Source: Dyadobacter endophyticus
GTDB taxonomy: Bacteria > Bacteroidota > Bacteroidia > Cytophagales > Spirosomataceae
Length of the DNA: 64,000 nucleotides
Direction of reading: 5' to 3'
NCBI RefSeq assembly: GCF_014641595.1
Contig: NZ_BMIA01000001.1
Location: 1 to 64,000 of the forward strand
Each line of letters begins with the position of its first letter. Within the stretch, counting starts at the first letter, position 1. Positions 34,368 to 43,789 of the stretch are shown here, piece after piece. The position numbers and the translations under genes were made by a program. The notes below the pieces were generated by a model, which had not been told where the DNA came from, made no database searches, and was given only the letters and a program-made list of their open reading frames with translations.

Positions 34368-35480
34368 CTATTCCTGGCTCATGCTCCAAGCCGCAAAAGA
34401 CGCTTCCAATTCTTGTTGCGTTTCCGGTAACTGAACTTTCAAAGAGTGATCGACACGCGCCTGCACGCTCTCGACAATGGGTTTGAACACTTCATTATAG
34501 TTCGCAAAAGCAGTTTGATGATCGTCATGCGCATTCAGTTGCTTGGCCAGCAAGGTCGCCCCCTGCATCGCCAGACTAGTGCCCATACCGGTGAAAAAGC
34601 TTGGCGCATAGGCCGCATCACCGATCAATGCGACACGTCCTTTAGTCCAGCCGGACATTTGGATTTGACAGGCTTCGTCGAAATAGAGGTCGTCAGCGCG
34701 TACCATCGCATCTAAAATCTGCGGGATCTTCCAATTGCTGTTGCCGCCAAAGTATTCTTTTAAGATTTGCCTGGGTCGTTCGCGGTCGCGGTAATCCCAT
34801 TCCAGTTTGGGCGCCCGGAAGACCAGGATGGTGTTCACGCCATTTTGAAATTCAAAGATCACCGCCTGTTTTCCGAGCTCCCGATACACAATACCCGTCG
34901 ACCCGAGCCTGCCTGTTTGGATCTCGTCGGTGACAGCAAATCCAAAATAAACGCCAAGAAATTTCTTAAACGCTTCCTCCGGCCCAAAGACGAGCTTTCT
35001 CACGGTGGAATGCGTACCGTCCGCTCCAAATACCAGATCGTAAGTTTGGTGCTGCCTTGTTTCAAAGGTCACCTCCACATGATCTTTTTGCTGGACCAAT
35101 GTGGATATGCTGCTAGCGAACATGATCTTTACTTCATCTTTTGGAATCGCATCGTAAATGATCTGCACCAGTATCCCGCGATGTATCTCGACATCGCCCA
35201 GATATTCCGGTAAGGTATTAATGGCAAATTTGACCAGGGTTTGATCCCGGGCATCCACTATCTCATCCGTGTGGATATATTCATTGGATTTAACCTGATC
35301 GTAAATCCCCATCTCACGGGTGATCTCCAATGCCTCTCCACGAACATCAATGGGAGATCCGCCCGTTCTCAGGTCCTTGCCCAATTCTACCACGGTCACT
35401 TCGTAACCAAACTTATTCAGCCAGTAGGCCAGCGTTAATCCTGCAAAGCTGGCTCCGGAAATCAGCACTCGTTTTTTCAT
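34368..35480 (-). CDS. FAD-dependent monooxygenase (TetX/PHBH-like)
   Basis: 370 residues. N-terminal Rossmann motif VLISGASFAGLTLAYWLNKFG with a Glu at the end of beta-2 (VVELG), a central DLVFGADGTHSTVR (the DG motif), and GRVALIGDAAYAPSFFTGMG (the GD motif) near residue 280. These place it in the class A flavoprotein hydroxylases with TetX-like enzymes; they hydroxylate aromatic or polyketide compounds with NAD(P)H. Whether it inactivates tetracyclines cannot be decided by eye. Divergent from an AraC regulator 103 bp away, its probable controller. Confidence 0.9.
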   Translation of the reverse strand: MKKRVLISGASFAGLTLAYWLNKFGYEVTVVELGKDLRTGGSPIDVRGEALEITREMGIYDQVKSNEYIHTDEIVDARDQTLVKFAINTLPEYLGDVEIHRGILVQIIYDAIPKDEVKIMFASSISTLVQQKDHVEVTFETRQHQTYDLVFGADGTHSTVRKLVFGPEEAFKKFLGVYFGFAVTDEIQTGRLGSTGIVYRELGKQAVIFEFQNGVNTILVFRAPKLEWDYRDRERPRQILKEYFGGNSNWKIPQILDAMVRADDLYFDEACQIQMSGWTKGRVALIGDAAYAPSFFTGMGTSLAMQGATLLAKQLNAHDDHQTAFANYNEVFKPIVESVQARVDHSLKVQLPETQQELEASFAAWSMSQE

Positions 35481-35583
35481 GGTTTTCTGTTTGTTTTTTA
35501 TCAGATACTATCTTGAACACAGCAAAACTACTCGTAGCTTTACGGTTAAAATATTCGATAAACGAGTTTTTTTAGTCGAGAAA

Positions 35584-36546
35584 ATGAGTATTCAGCCAGG
35601 CGGACAGGAAGGCGGCCACATCGGGCAGTTTATGAATAAGCTGGGTTTGATCTTAGAGAACGTGTTGCAGCATTTTCAGGTGATCTATTTCAAAGGATTT
35701 AGCTTTTTGCCCGACATGGCCATTCACTTCGGATCATTTTTGGTAACAGAGGATTTTACCCGCGTAACCGGGGAGTCGGATTTGGCTGGCGGTATCGGCT
35801 TTGTATTTCACAACATTTTTGCAGATGATCAGGCCGGCGGAACAGCTATGTCCGGGTTACACGCGCCGGTTGAGGCGCCTTATGTTCGTATTTTTCCTTA
35901 CGCGATCCACCAAACATTACATTTCAAAAAGAACACGCGGGTATCACACGTTTCCATCAGTGTCAGTGCCGGCTATTTAAGGAGCTTTTTAAAGGAAGAG
36001 GCTGAACACTTCGATTACCTTTTCGATAGCGCCAGTAATTTTTGGATCGAGGAACTGATGACCGATGACATTTTACGAACCGTAAACGAGCTCGTCAGAC
36101 GGGAGGGGCCGGGCGTGATGACAAGTTTTTACTACAAGATGAAAGCGACAGAATTGCTTTTCCATCTGTTCACAAGTTTGAAGAAGCGGGAAAGCGCGGC
36201 TGTCGTGAAACTGCATGCCAAGGACATCCACGCCGTCTACCAGGTCAGGGATAGGATTGTTTCGTCACTGAACCGGCCCGGCACCATCGCAGAATGGAAG
36301 CAGATCGCTGGCATGAACGAGCTAAAATTGCGCAAAATATTCACGCAAGTATTTGGAATGGGTATTTATGAGTACTATCAACATGTACGAATGAAAGAGG
36401 CCGCGCGGCTTCTGCGGGAAGAAAGGATATCTGTGTCAGAAGTAGGCTATCAACTCGGCTTCGAGAATCTGGGCCATTTTACTAAAATATTCGAAAGACA
36501 CATCGGCAAAAAGCCAAAGCAATACAGTTGTGAAGTGAGATCATGA
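35584..36546 (+). CDS. AraC-family transcriptional regulator
   Basis: Start at ATG 35584; the frame extends 35 codons upstream into the intergenic region. 320 residues: an N-terminal ligand domain (about 1-215) and a C-terminal AraC HTH pair (MNELKLRKIFTQVFGMGIYEYYQ, MKEAARLLREERISVSEVGYQLGF, HFTKIFERHIGKKPKQY). Divergent from the FAD monooxygenase, so probably its activator. The N-domain is of the type without a recognisable ligand motif. Confidence 0.9.
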   Translation: MSIQPGGQEGGHIGQFMNKLGLILENVLQHFQVIYFKGFSFLPDMAIHFGSFLVTEDFTRVTGESDLAGGIGFVFHNIFADDQAGGTAMSGLHAPVEAPYVRIFPYAIHQTLHFKKNTRVSHVSISVSAGYLRSFLKEEAEHFDYLFDSASNFWIEELMTDDILRTVNELVRREGPGVMTSFYYKMKATELLFHLFTSLKKRESAAVVKLHAKDIHAVYQVRDRIVSSLNRPGTIAEWKQIAGMNELKLRKIFTQVFGMGIYEYYQHVRMKEAARLLREERISVSEVGYQLGFENLGHFTKIFERHIGKKPKQYSCEVRS

Positions 36547-36657
36547 TGTTTGATCGCATTTCTACTGCAAAGAACTGCTGATTTATTTGCGTTAGATGGA
36601 CCAGCGGCCCCGGATTCTCCAAGCTTATCGCAAATTGCTATGGCCTAATGACGTATT

Positions 36658-37683
36658 CTAGCTTCTGATCTCTCTCCGCATGAATAAGTAATATGAATAT
36701 GCAAAGCAGAGAAAAGTTGCGGCTAATAATCCGGACACTTGGGGCCAGACCACCATCAGGCTTTCCGTAAACGGAAGTGGTGAGGGAATAGCGCCCGCCA
36801 TCTGCTCCATTGTCATCGGGCCGAGGCTTCGCACCGACGGCATCAGCAAAGTGGTCGTTGCATCGGAGAACAGCTGGCTTGGCGCGAGGCGGAGTATGTT
36901 CAGCATTACTTCATTGTAGCCGACCAGGTCTGCTTCGGTCTGTATGGTATGTCTGGGAATGAAAGCGGCCATCACCAAATTGACAACGATCTGATAAAAT
37001 ACTGTAAAAAATAGCCACACGCCAATCGCTGCGAGCGCGGAGGTGGCCGTTTGCTTGAATGCGATCGAGAACAATATTGACAAGCTCAGCCAAAAGCCGA
37101 CATAGACGACAGCCAGAATGGTGAAGGTGAATATTCGGAGTACCTCGACCGGTTCGATCAAAACACCTGTGATACACAAGCCTGCGCCAATCATCAGTAA
37201 GACGAGCGTAAAAAACAGGGTGCCTACAAGGATTAACGCACTCACAAATTTTGCCAGGATCAGATTGTCGCGGTATACAGGCTGAGCCATCAGGCGAATC
37301 AAGGTGCCGTTATTCTGTTCGGAATTGATCGCATCAAAGCCCAGCGCTATTCCGAGCAATGGACCGAGAAAATTCAGGAATACATGAAATGGGGGCATCG
37401 TGCCGTCTGTACTGGTCAGCAGTTTCAGGTAAAGAAACGTGCTATCCGGGTCCTGAGCATTTGAAACTACGCTTTTGATATTGCTCAGTGAAACATATAA
37501 AGCCCCAAAAAATGTGAGCGCCAGCAATGCCAGCAATAGGATAAGCCGCCAGCTACGGATATGGTCAGTCACTTCTTTGTCGACCACCACCCGAAAAGTG
37601 GTGACCGGGTTGGCGCCGGGGTCACTTTTTATGGATGTACCTTTTGAAAATGCTGCGAGACTTTTCATGGGCATTGTTTTCAA
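36658..37683 (-). CDS. ABC-2 type transporter permease
   Basis: 341 residues. A cytoplasmic N-tail (to about 50) is followed by six hydrophobic helices, including LLLALLALTFFGALYV, LILVGTLFFTLVLLMIGAGL, IFTFTILAVVYVGFWLSLSIL and LFFTVFYQIVVNLVMAAF. The INSEQNNGTLIRLMAQPVYRD motif is typical of ABC-2 permeases of the NosY type. The start overlaps the ATPase gene by 62 bp in another frame, indicating translational coupling. Last gene of a NEW3-ATPase-permease operon; the substrate is unknown. Confidence 0.9.
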   Translation of the reverse strand: MKTMPMKSLAAFSKGTSIKSDPGANPVTTFRVVVDKEVTDHIRSWRLILLLALLALTFFGALYVSLSNIKSVVSNAQDPDSTFLYLKLLTSTDGTMPPFHVFLNFLGPLLGIALGFDAINSEQNNGTLIRLMAQPVYRDNLILAKFVSALILVGTLFFTLVLLMIGAGLCITGVLIEPVEVLRIFTFTILAVVYVGFWLSLSILFSIAFKQTATSALAAIGVWLFFTVFYQIVVNLVMAAFIPRHTIQTEADLVGYNEVMLNILRLAPSQLFSDATTTLLMPSVRSLGPMTMEQMAGAIPSPLPFTESLMVVWPQVSGLLAATFLCFAYSYYLFMRREIRS

Positions 37684-38629
37684 TTAAATTGTTGTCGAAG
37701 TATTTTTGATAAATCTCATCAAGTCCGAATTCTCGCTTATGGACACCCATTACGTCAAGGCCCTTGGCGACAAAGAAGCGGACTATGTCAGGCGTAACAT
37801 CCGAAGCGCATGCGATCTGCACGAGGTTTTCACTAATGCGCAACCCTCGCACGTCCCGGATGTCTCGCAGTTCATCACTATACTCCCAGGAAGCTGGTAA
37901 AGGTTCTCTCACCGTGATGCTCACCGAGTAGGAGTCTTCGGCAAAAAGGGCCTGTGAAAGCTTGTGAATATTTCCCTCCATCTGCATTTTACCGGCAGCG
38001 AAGATACCCACACGGTCACAAACCATCTGCACCTGGTGCAAATGGTGGGAAGAAAGCAAGACGGTCAATCCCTGTTCCCTGCTCAACTGGCGTATCAGAT
38101 CAAGGAATTCTTTAACGCCCGCTGGGTCTATCCCAAGCGTGGGCTCGTCGAGGATGATTACTTCTGGCCGCTTGATTAAAACTTCCGCCAGACCGAGCCT
38201 TTGTTTCATACCGCGGGAAAAAACGGACGTTCTTTTGTTGGCCGAATCGCCCAGGCCGACCAGATCCAGCAGATCCAGCGAGCGGCGGTGTGCCTCATTT
38301 CCGGGGATGCCGTTGAGTTTTCCGGTGTATACCAGGTTTTCAAGGGCTGTCATATTTTCGTAAAAGCCGACGCTGTCGGGCATGTACCCCACTTTACGCT
38401 TTACCAGGATGGGGTTGGTCGTTGCATCGATTCCGCAGACCAGCGCTTTGCCCGAAGTGGGTTCGGTAAGGCCGAGCATCATCAGGATGGTTGTAGTCTT
38501 TCCTGCTCCGTTCGGGCCTAGCAAACCGAATATTTCGCCTTTTTCGACTTTCAGGTTGAGGTCATCGACTGCCTTCAGAGAACCATAACACTTAGTCAAC
38601 CCCTTCAAATCAATGACAGGATTTTCCAT
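37622..38629 (-). CDS. ABC transporter ATP-binding protein (NosF-like)
   Basis: 335 residues. Walker A GPNGAGKTT (38-46), signature SRGMKQRLGLAEVL, Walker B VIILDEPTLGIDP and switch His in LLSSHHLHQV. The C-terminal ~100 residues are an accessory domain of the CcmA/NosF type. It powers the downstream permease. It lies 5 bp after the NEW3-protein gene and overlaps the permease gene. Confidence 0.95.
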   Translation of the reverse strand: MENPVIDLKGLTKCYGSLKAVDDLNLKVEKGEIFGLLGPNGAGKTTTILMMLGLTEPTSGKALVCGIDATTNPILVKRKVGYMPDSVGFYENMTALENLVYTGKLNGIPGNEAHRRSLDLLDLVGLGDSANKRTSVFSRGMKQRLGLAEVLIKRPEVIILDEPTLGIDPAGVKEFLDLIRQLSREQGLTVLLSSHHLHQVQMVCDRVGIFAAGKMQMEGNIHKLSQALFAEDSYSVSITVREPLPASWEYSDELRDIRDVRGLRISENLVQIACASDVTPDIVRFFVAKGLDVMGVHKREFGLDEIYQKYFDNNLIENNAHEKSRSIFKRYIHKK

Positions 38630-38634
38630 ACTGT

Positions 38635-39486
38635 TTATCGTCTGCCGTATTTTCTGATTAACCTGAATATTAAGCCAATGGCAAGTAAAATGACGAGAAT
38701 GCCAAGCCAGCCGGATAGTAAGGAAGTCTTAACGGTGATCCGGAAAGCAGCATCGGCATTGGCGTTCTGGGTTTTAGCCGTAAAGGTGGAGACGTAATCC
38801 CCGGCAATTGTTTTGTCCGGAACATGCACCTTGGCCGTTACATCGATAGAACCGGAGGGGTCTATACGCTCCACTTTGGCCGGCTCAAAGGTGACCTGCC
38901 ATTTCGGGGGTGTCTGGGCTGACAATTCTACGTTAGTAAGCGGCAGGGTGCCCGTGTTCTTGATTGTGCATACGATCTGCTCTAGGCTACCTTCGGTAAC
39001 ATTTTCACTGAGTCGTCCGGAAGGGGTGGTTAGTTCCATCTTGTAAGCCCCTTTGAGAACGGCTTCAAGATTGAGCCTAAGCGTGTCGACGGGCGAAATA
39101 GCCGTTACGGGAATGGCATACTTTCCCGGCTTGGAATAAGGGCTTGCGCTCAGTTCTACGGATACTTCCTGCGTTGCGCCCGCTTCGAGATGGATCGAGG
39201 TGACGGGGCTGCCCAAGGTGCGAAAAGATGCCAGCCAGCCGGAGGGCACTTTCGCGTCCAAAGCATAGATCTTTGGCTGACCAGTCCCATTTTTTAGTGT
39301 TGCTGAATACCGGAATGGCTCATTGGCGCCGGCCTCCAGATTAAATAAGTTGGTTTGAAAAGAAGAACTTCCAATTGGTTTACCCGAAGGCTGCGCCTGT
39401 GAATTTGCCGGGAGTCCGGCCATGAAAAGTAAACCGTAAATGGAATAAGTGTTGTACTTTTTGAAAATTGGACAAAAAAGAGACAT
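38635..39486 (-). CDS. NEW3-domain membrane-anchored protein
   Basis: 283 residues: N-terminal signal (about 12-31, ending NSQAQ), two Ig-like NEW3 domains (about 45-140 with VPSGWLASF, and 150-250 with TPPKWQVTFEPAKVERIDPSG), and a C-terminal TM helix (LLSGWLGILVILLAIGLIF) with a basic tail. The bulk is outside the cytoplasm. It is first in the operon with an ABC ATPase and permease. This arrangement is seen in archaea and Bacteroidota and resembles the nosDFY layout with NEW3 replacing NosD; the function is likely export or envelope assembly, not proven. Confidence 0.88.
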   Translation of the reverse strand: MSLFCPIFKKYNTYSIYGLLFMAGLPANSQAQPSGKPIGSSSFQTNLFNLEAGANEPFRYSATLKNGTGQPKIYALDAKVPSGWLASFRTLGSPVTSIHLEAGATQEVSVELSASPYSKPGKYAIPVTAISPVDTLRLNLEAVLKGAYKMELTTPSGRLSENVTEGSLEQIVCTIKNTGTLPLTNVELSAQTPPKWQVTFEPAKVERIDPSGSIDVTAKVHVPDKTIAGDYVSTFTAKTQNANADAAFRITVKTSLLSGWLGILVILLAIGLIFRLIRKYGRR

Positions 39487-39794
39487 AATCTAACAAACAA
39501 AAGTTATCACTAAGTTTCATCTATTAAAGAATGGTTGCAAAGCCTCGTTCGGCCTACGCACTCTTCTTGCCGCGAAAATAAAAAATGAGTGAATTTTTCA
39601 AAAATCTGTTCAACAAAAATTTCCGATACTGCCAGGTTTGTCAGCTTTCTGCAGTGTAAAACTGTCAGAAAAAATGTCAGAACCCTGAAAAAATTTCCGG
39701 CAAATCCAGCTTGGAACGCACTTTGAATCAGCAGGGTAAGGCGGGCGATGAAGGCCGGCCGAAAGTTCATTATTCATTGTTTAACTTTTTAAAA

Positions 39795-39800
39795 AGGAGG
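39795..39800 (+). promoter_or_regulatory. Strong Shine-Dalgarno site of hsp20
   Basis: AGGAGG lies 6 bp before the ATG at 39807. Most genes of this window have no recognisable Shine-Dalgarno, as is normal in Bacteroidota, so this one is unusual and supports the start choice. Confidence 0.75.
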
Positions 39801-39806
39801 TTGATT

Positions 39807-40256
39807 ATGTCACTCATCAAAAGGAACGGGCTATTGCCCACAGCATTCCCGGCGCTGTTCGACGATTTCTTTGGCCGCGAACTTTTTAACTGGGGCAACA
39901 ATAGCTATTCAGCTACCAGTACAACGGTGCCTTTGGTAAACATCCGCGAGACAGGCGATAATTTCGATGTTGAAATGGCCGCTCCCGGAATGGACAAAAG
40001 CGACTTCAAGGTTGAGCTGGACGGCAACATGCTTACCATCAGCTCTCAAAAAGAGCATCAGCAGGAGTCTGATCAGGATGGTTACAGTCGCAGGGAGTTC
40101 AGCTACCAGTCTTTTCAGAGAAGCTTCGTTCTTCCCAAAGACGTGGTCGATGTCGAGCACATAGCGGCAAAATATGAAAACGGCTTGCTACACCTGACAA
40201 TTCCTAAGCGGGAACAGGCCAAGCAAAAAGCTCCGAGGCTGATTGAGATAGCTTAA
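39807..40256 (+). CDS. Hsp20/alpha-crystallin small heat-shock protein
   Basis: 149 residues from ATG 39807 (the frame is open 32 codons upstream, but AGGAGG fixes this start). Alpha-crystallin domain about 42-135: VNIRETGDNFDVEMAAPGM, DFKVELDGNMLTISS, FQRSFVLPKDV and KYENGLLHLTIPK, with the C-terminal I-x-I-like RLIEIA tail. It is an ATP-independent holdase that binds unfolding proteins in the cytoplasm. A very strong terminator follows within a few bases. Monocistronic. Confidence 0.96.
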   Translation: MSLIKRNGLLPTAFPALFDDFFGRELFNWGNNSYSATSTTVPLVNIRETGDNFDVEMAAPGMDKSDFKVELDGNMLTISSQKEHQQESDQDGYSRREFSYQSFQRSFVLPKDVVDVEHIAAKYENGLLHLTIPKREQAKQKAPRLIEIA

Positions 40257-40288
40257 AAAATCGGAGGGCTTGCCGGCCCTCCGATTTT
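40257..40288 (+). terminator. Rho-independent terminator of hsp20
   Basis: AAAATCGGAGGGC / GCCCTCCGATTTT, 13-bp perfect stem with a 6-nt loop (40270-40275) and T-run, directly after the stop codon. Confidence 0.9.
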
Positions 40289-40324
40289 TGTTATTCCGCT
40301 ATTTTAAAATTTCAAATAGAAAAT

Positions 40325-40609
40325 ATGATGAGGACTTCCTACGAAATAGCTGCCAACGTTAAGGCGCCGGGTGGATGGCACCCCTTTGGTTATTTTCAGG
40401 TTGGTTACGACCAAGAGAAGGCTGTCGCAATTTTCGAAGGCCTGCAAGGGATTCCTGGGAATCATGGCGCAGCGCTGCGCTTGGAACTTTTTGAACATGT
40501 GGGTGACGAAAGCCTCTTGGTTGCTCACAAAGGTTGCACGCTGGATGAGTTTACCGTCAATTCCCGGATCATTGCCAGGGACGTTTTTAAGTATTTCCAT
40601 CTCGAGTAG
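40325..40609 (+). CDS. Small hypothetical protein (94 aa)
   Basis: Soluble 94-residue protein beginning MMRTSYEIAANVKAPGGWHPFGYF, with HVGDESLLVAHKGCTLDEF in the second half. Composition and codon use look genuine, and it fits the space between hsp20 and the antiporter on the same strand. No motif is recognised. Confidence 0.6.
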   Translation: MMRTSYEIAANVKAPGGWHPFGYFQVGYDQEKAVAIFEGLQGIPGNHGAALRLELFEHVGDESLLVAHKGCTLDEFTVNSRIIARDVFKYFHLE

Positions 40610-40662
40610 CGCCACTGGCCAAAGTACAAGGATTACATCTTCAGGTAAAGAGGTTTTGAGAA

Positions 40663-41850
40663 ATGAATCAGGTTTTATTTTCCCTTACAGCCCTTTGTTT
40701 ACTCATCCTACTGCTAACCATACTACTGAAAAAATTTCGGCAGCCTAATGTGATCGCTTATATCATTGCCGGATTCCTTATCGGGCCGCATATGGCAAAC
40801 CTTTTCCATAGTGCAGAAGATATTGAACCTGTCGCTGAGATAGGGATCCTGCTGCTCATGATTTTCCTGGGAATCGAAATCGATATCCCGGACAGCAAAT
40901 CGCTGCTATTTAAACCTTTCATTGCGCAGGGCATGAAGGTCATATTTACGCTCGGCCTGGTGATGTTGATTTCATTTCTAGTCGAATGGTCGTGGTTAAC
41001 CGGTGCCGTTATTTTCATCCTTCTGATCTTTAACAGCACCGCTGTCGTCAGTGAATTTCTGCACAAAAACGGTGAACTGAAAACAGAGTTTGGGATGACT
41101 ATCCTCAATATCCTTTTGTTGCAGGACTTGATGCTGGCTCCAATACTGGGCGTTTTGCAATTTGCGGAGAGGGGAACCTTTTCCTGGTTGCGTGTGGCGG
41201 TTTCCATAGCGGTATCCATGCTTGTATTTATAATGCTGCGTGCGATCCGTAACCGCGATTTCCTTCAGTTGAAAATTAAGGACATTTTCCAGGGCGACCA
41301 TGAACTGCAGGTTTTCGCAGGTTGCCTGCTGTGCCTGGGGTTTGGTGTACTGGCCGAACTCTCAGGACTCAGTGGTGCGCTCGGCAGCTTTATCGCCGGA
41401 ATTTTTATCGGTAAACAAGACGCATTTCAGTGGCTGGAAAATGCTTTACGTCCCTTCAAAGTGTTTTTCGTTGCCCTCTTTTTTGTTACCATCGGCTTGC
41501 GCCTGGACCTGGTGTATGTACAAGACCATTTGCTGCTTGTGAGCTTGGGCACCTTGTTGCTACTAGCGGTCAACAGCGGTTTGTCAACGCTTATCTTCAA
41601 AGCCTTGAAATACACATGGGCAGATAGCCTCTACGCGGGCGCGTTGCTGTCCCAGATCGGTGAGTTTGGAATTCTTGCCTGCTCACTGGCTTATAAGATG
41701 AAAGTGATCGACCACAATCTGTTCAAGACCGGGATAGCAATCACGGCCTTATCCCTGTTGATCTCCACCGTTTGGACAACAGCGGTCCGGAAGTTTGTCG
41801 TTAAGCACGCACAGCCGTTGCGGAGAAAAACGCTTTACCGCTTTCCCTGA
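40663..41850 (+). CDS. CPA2-family cation:proton antiporter (KefB/Na+:H+ exchanger domain)
   Basis: 395 residues with about 12 membrane helices, for example LTALCLLILLLTILL, VIAYIIAGFLIGPHMA, EIGILLLMIFLGIEID, ILNILLLQDLMLAPILGVL and LSGALGSFIAGIFIGKQ. NSTAVVSEFL and LLLQDLMLAP correspond to the ion-binding helices of KefB/CPA2 exchangers. There is no C-terminal RCK/TrkA-N domain, so it is shorter than KefB/C and is not gated by NAD or glutathione through that domain. Ion specificity is not known. 53 bp after the small hypothetical gene. Confidence 0.92.
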   Translation: MNQVLFSLTALCLLILLLTILLKKFRQPNVIAYIIAGFLIGPHMANLFHSAEDIEPVAEIGILLLMIFLGIEIDIPDSKSLLFKPFIAQGMKVIFTLGLVMLISFLVEWSWLTGAVIFILLIFNSTAVVSEFLHKNGELKTEFGMTILNILLLQDLMLAPILGVLQFAERGTFSWLRVAVSIAVSMLVFIMLRAIRNRDFLQLKIKDIFQGDHELQVFAGCLLCLGFGVLAELSGLSGALGSFIAGIFIGKQDAFQWLENALRPFKVFFVALFFVTIGLRLDLVYVQDHLLLVSLGTLLLLAVNSGLSTLIFKALKYTWADSLYAGALLSQIGEFGILACSLAYKMKVIDHNLFKTGIAITALSLLISTVWTTAVRKFVVKHAQPLRRKTLYRFP

Positions 41851-42001
41851 ATTTTCGTGCCGATGGGCAGTTCTCCGCAGAGGATCCTTTAGCTCCATGG
41901 CGGAATCCCGATATGGCGCAACGGTTTCCGAGCCTTGATTGTCGGGAGTTCATTTTCCTTTGTATTAACAATGGATATACTGATGAAAGCAAATGATCGT
42001 G

Positions 42002-42993
42002 AGCGGCTTACGGAGCTCTGCTCAACTCGCCTAATTCCGACGGCTTACACGTCGTAGATGGAAAATTTGTTGCCCATGCGGCGGGCAACAGGTTAGTATT
42101 GAGAGGTGTAAATATGGGCAGTGCTTTTGCCGACGGTTTTGAAATGTCGAAATTCCGGAAATAGAGAAAACCGGCGCCAATACCATTCATCTAGTGCAGC
42201 AGCGCCGATACGACAATAGCGGTAGCGGTGCAATGACCACCGTGCAGATAGAGCCTCTGATCACTTCCTGCATTGACAAAGGCATGGTAACCGTTCTGGA
42301 GCTACACGATTACACGGGAACCTCCGACGTTTCTGCTAGCCTCGGTCAAGCAGCCGCCTGCTCGTCCGGTGCTGATATGAAACCGATGCTGTGAAATACC
42401 AGAAATCCGTCATTATTAACATAGCCAATGAACCAGATGACGGGAGCGCCACCGGCAATACTTATAGGACTGCCAACATAGATGCTTCAGAAACCTAAGG
42501 GCAGCGGGTTATAGCTGTCCTTTGATGATTGGTGTGCCCAGATGGGGTAAGGACCCGGATTTCCTTGTCCAGCACGGTAAGGAGCTGATGGATGCCGATC
42601 CGTTGCATAACCTGATACTGAGCGTGCACACTTACTGGCCTACAACAGGAGCCTATGGAAACTATTCGGATGCCCGGATAATGGCTGATCTAAACAAGCT
42701 AGGGAGTTCTGGACTGCCCGTGGTATTGGGGGAAATAGCTGCCATAGACGATCAGGGTGCGAATGGGGTAAAGCCCATTAACTACAAACTTATCATGCGG
42801 CCCTGCCGGCAAAATCAATTGGGATGTCTGGTATGGTGGTGGGGGCTTTGCTGTCCCTGAGGGTTCTAGCAATGCGGAAAGTATGACGCCCGATGGTACT
42901 TACAGCGGCCTGCTGGGAGCCGGGAAAATCATGGCCGTTACTGACGGCAATTCCATTAAAAACACTGCGCAAAGAGCAGTTGGATTAGAATAG
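42002..42993 (+). pseudogene. Glycoside hydrolase family 5 (cellulase/mannanase-like), multiply frameshifted
   Basis: Successive frames give one GH5 protein: NSDGLHVVDGKFVAHAAGN and LVLRGVNMGSAF; IPEIEKTGANTI and VTVLELHDYTG; YQKSVIINIANEPDDGS (catalytic acid/base Glu in NEP); LMIGVPRWGKDPDFLVQHG; SVHTYWPTTGAYGNYSD; LPVVLGEIA (nucleophile Glu); VPEGSSNAESMTPDG to a stop at 42991. At least three frameshifts break it, near 42150, 42390 and 42500, with a further break near 42820. There is no signal peptide start. Catalytic residues are still recognisable, so decay is fairly recent. Confidence 0.85.
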
Positions 42994-43029
42994 CGTCCCG
43001 TCTTACCCATCTATAAACAAAACCGGATA

Positions 43030-43518
43030 ATGAATTCCCCGACTGTTGTTTATCTCGTTCACCCGCATTCACTGGAATGCGCCGCGGTTGCAGAGTGGCT
43101 AGTGTGTAATGATTTTATTGAGGTGACTGGAAAAAGTGGTAGCCTGGAAGAGATAGCCAATTCTTCCAAGCTGGACGGAACTGAATTGCTCATCGCGTCC
43201 ACGCATTCCGCAACCGGAAGAGCCAGCCAAATAGCCAATATCAAAAAGAGGCACCTATCCCTGAAAATAATGATTGCCTCCGATACCTCGGCCATTGGCG
43301 AAGTGCGTGAAATAGTGCATAGTGGGGTTAACGGCTAAATTGATTTCCGTGCCGAGATTGAAGAGTGGGAGAGAGCAGTCAAGCTGGTTTCGGCTGGCAA
43401 AATGTATTACGCACAGCAGGTAATGACTCAGCTTGCGAAGGTAGCCCTGGGCAGCCATACCAACCAGCATAAGGCACTGCTTGTTGATGGCAAATCTGCC
43501 ATGCAATCCCATCGTTAA
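43030..43518 (+). pseudogene. LuxR-type response regulator with nonsense mutation and lost HTH
   Basis: The frame from ATG 43030 encodes a degraded receiver (VVYLVHPHSLECAAVAEWL, LEEIANSSKLDGTELLIAS) that lacks a recognisable phospho-Asp. A TAA at 43336-43338 interrupts SGVNG|IDFRAEIEEWERAVK, where related proteins have Tyr (GVNGYID). The same frame continues to 43518 with LVSAGKMYYAQQVMTQLAKV, but the LuxR helix-turn-helix that should follow is not recognisable. It adjoins the GH5 relic. The stretch 43519-43606 shows nothing. Confidence 0.7.
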
Positions 43519-43606
43519 TGCCACCGAATTCTCCACTAAAAATAACGTTGTAGCGCTTGTGCATTTTTTTTCTCAGGATAACAAGCGAAGTATTCCGGGT
43601 TTCTGT

Positions 43607-43789
43607 TTAGTCGCCTGCATTTCGGGAACCGTTTGCTTCTAACCAACTTTTGAATGCTTCGGCATCTTTGGGACAAAAATGAATCACGCGGCCATTTTCC
43701 AGCATGCATGTAAATAATTCACCTGCCTGGATGAACCGGACAACTTCTCTGCCCCGGTAAGCAAAGTCGGGAAAGGTGTCTTTATCCAC
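43607..43789 (-). CDS. Small hypothetical protein (60 aa)
   Basis: MDKDTFPDFAYRGREVVRFI then LFTCMLENGRVIHFCPKDAEAF, ending in a short polar tail. The compact beta-rich pattern with two Cys reads like a conserved small domain and no overlapping gene explains it. It is preceded by an AT-rich region. Function unknown. Confidence 0.55.
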   Translation of the reverse strand: MDKDTFPDFAYRGREVVRFIQAGELFTCMLENGRVIHFCPKDAEAFKSWLEANGSRNAGD

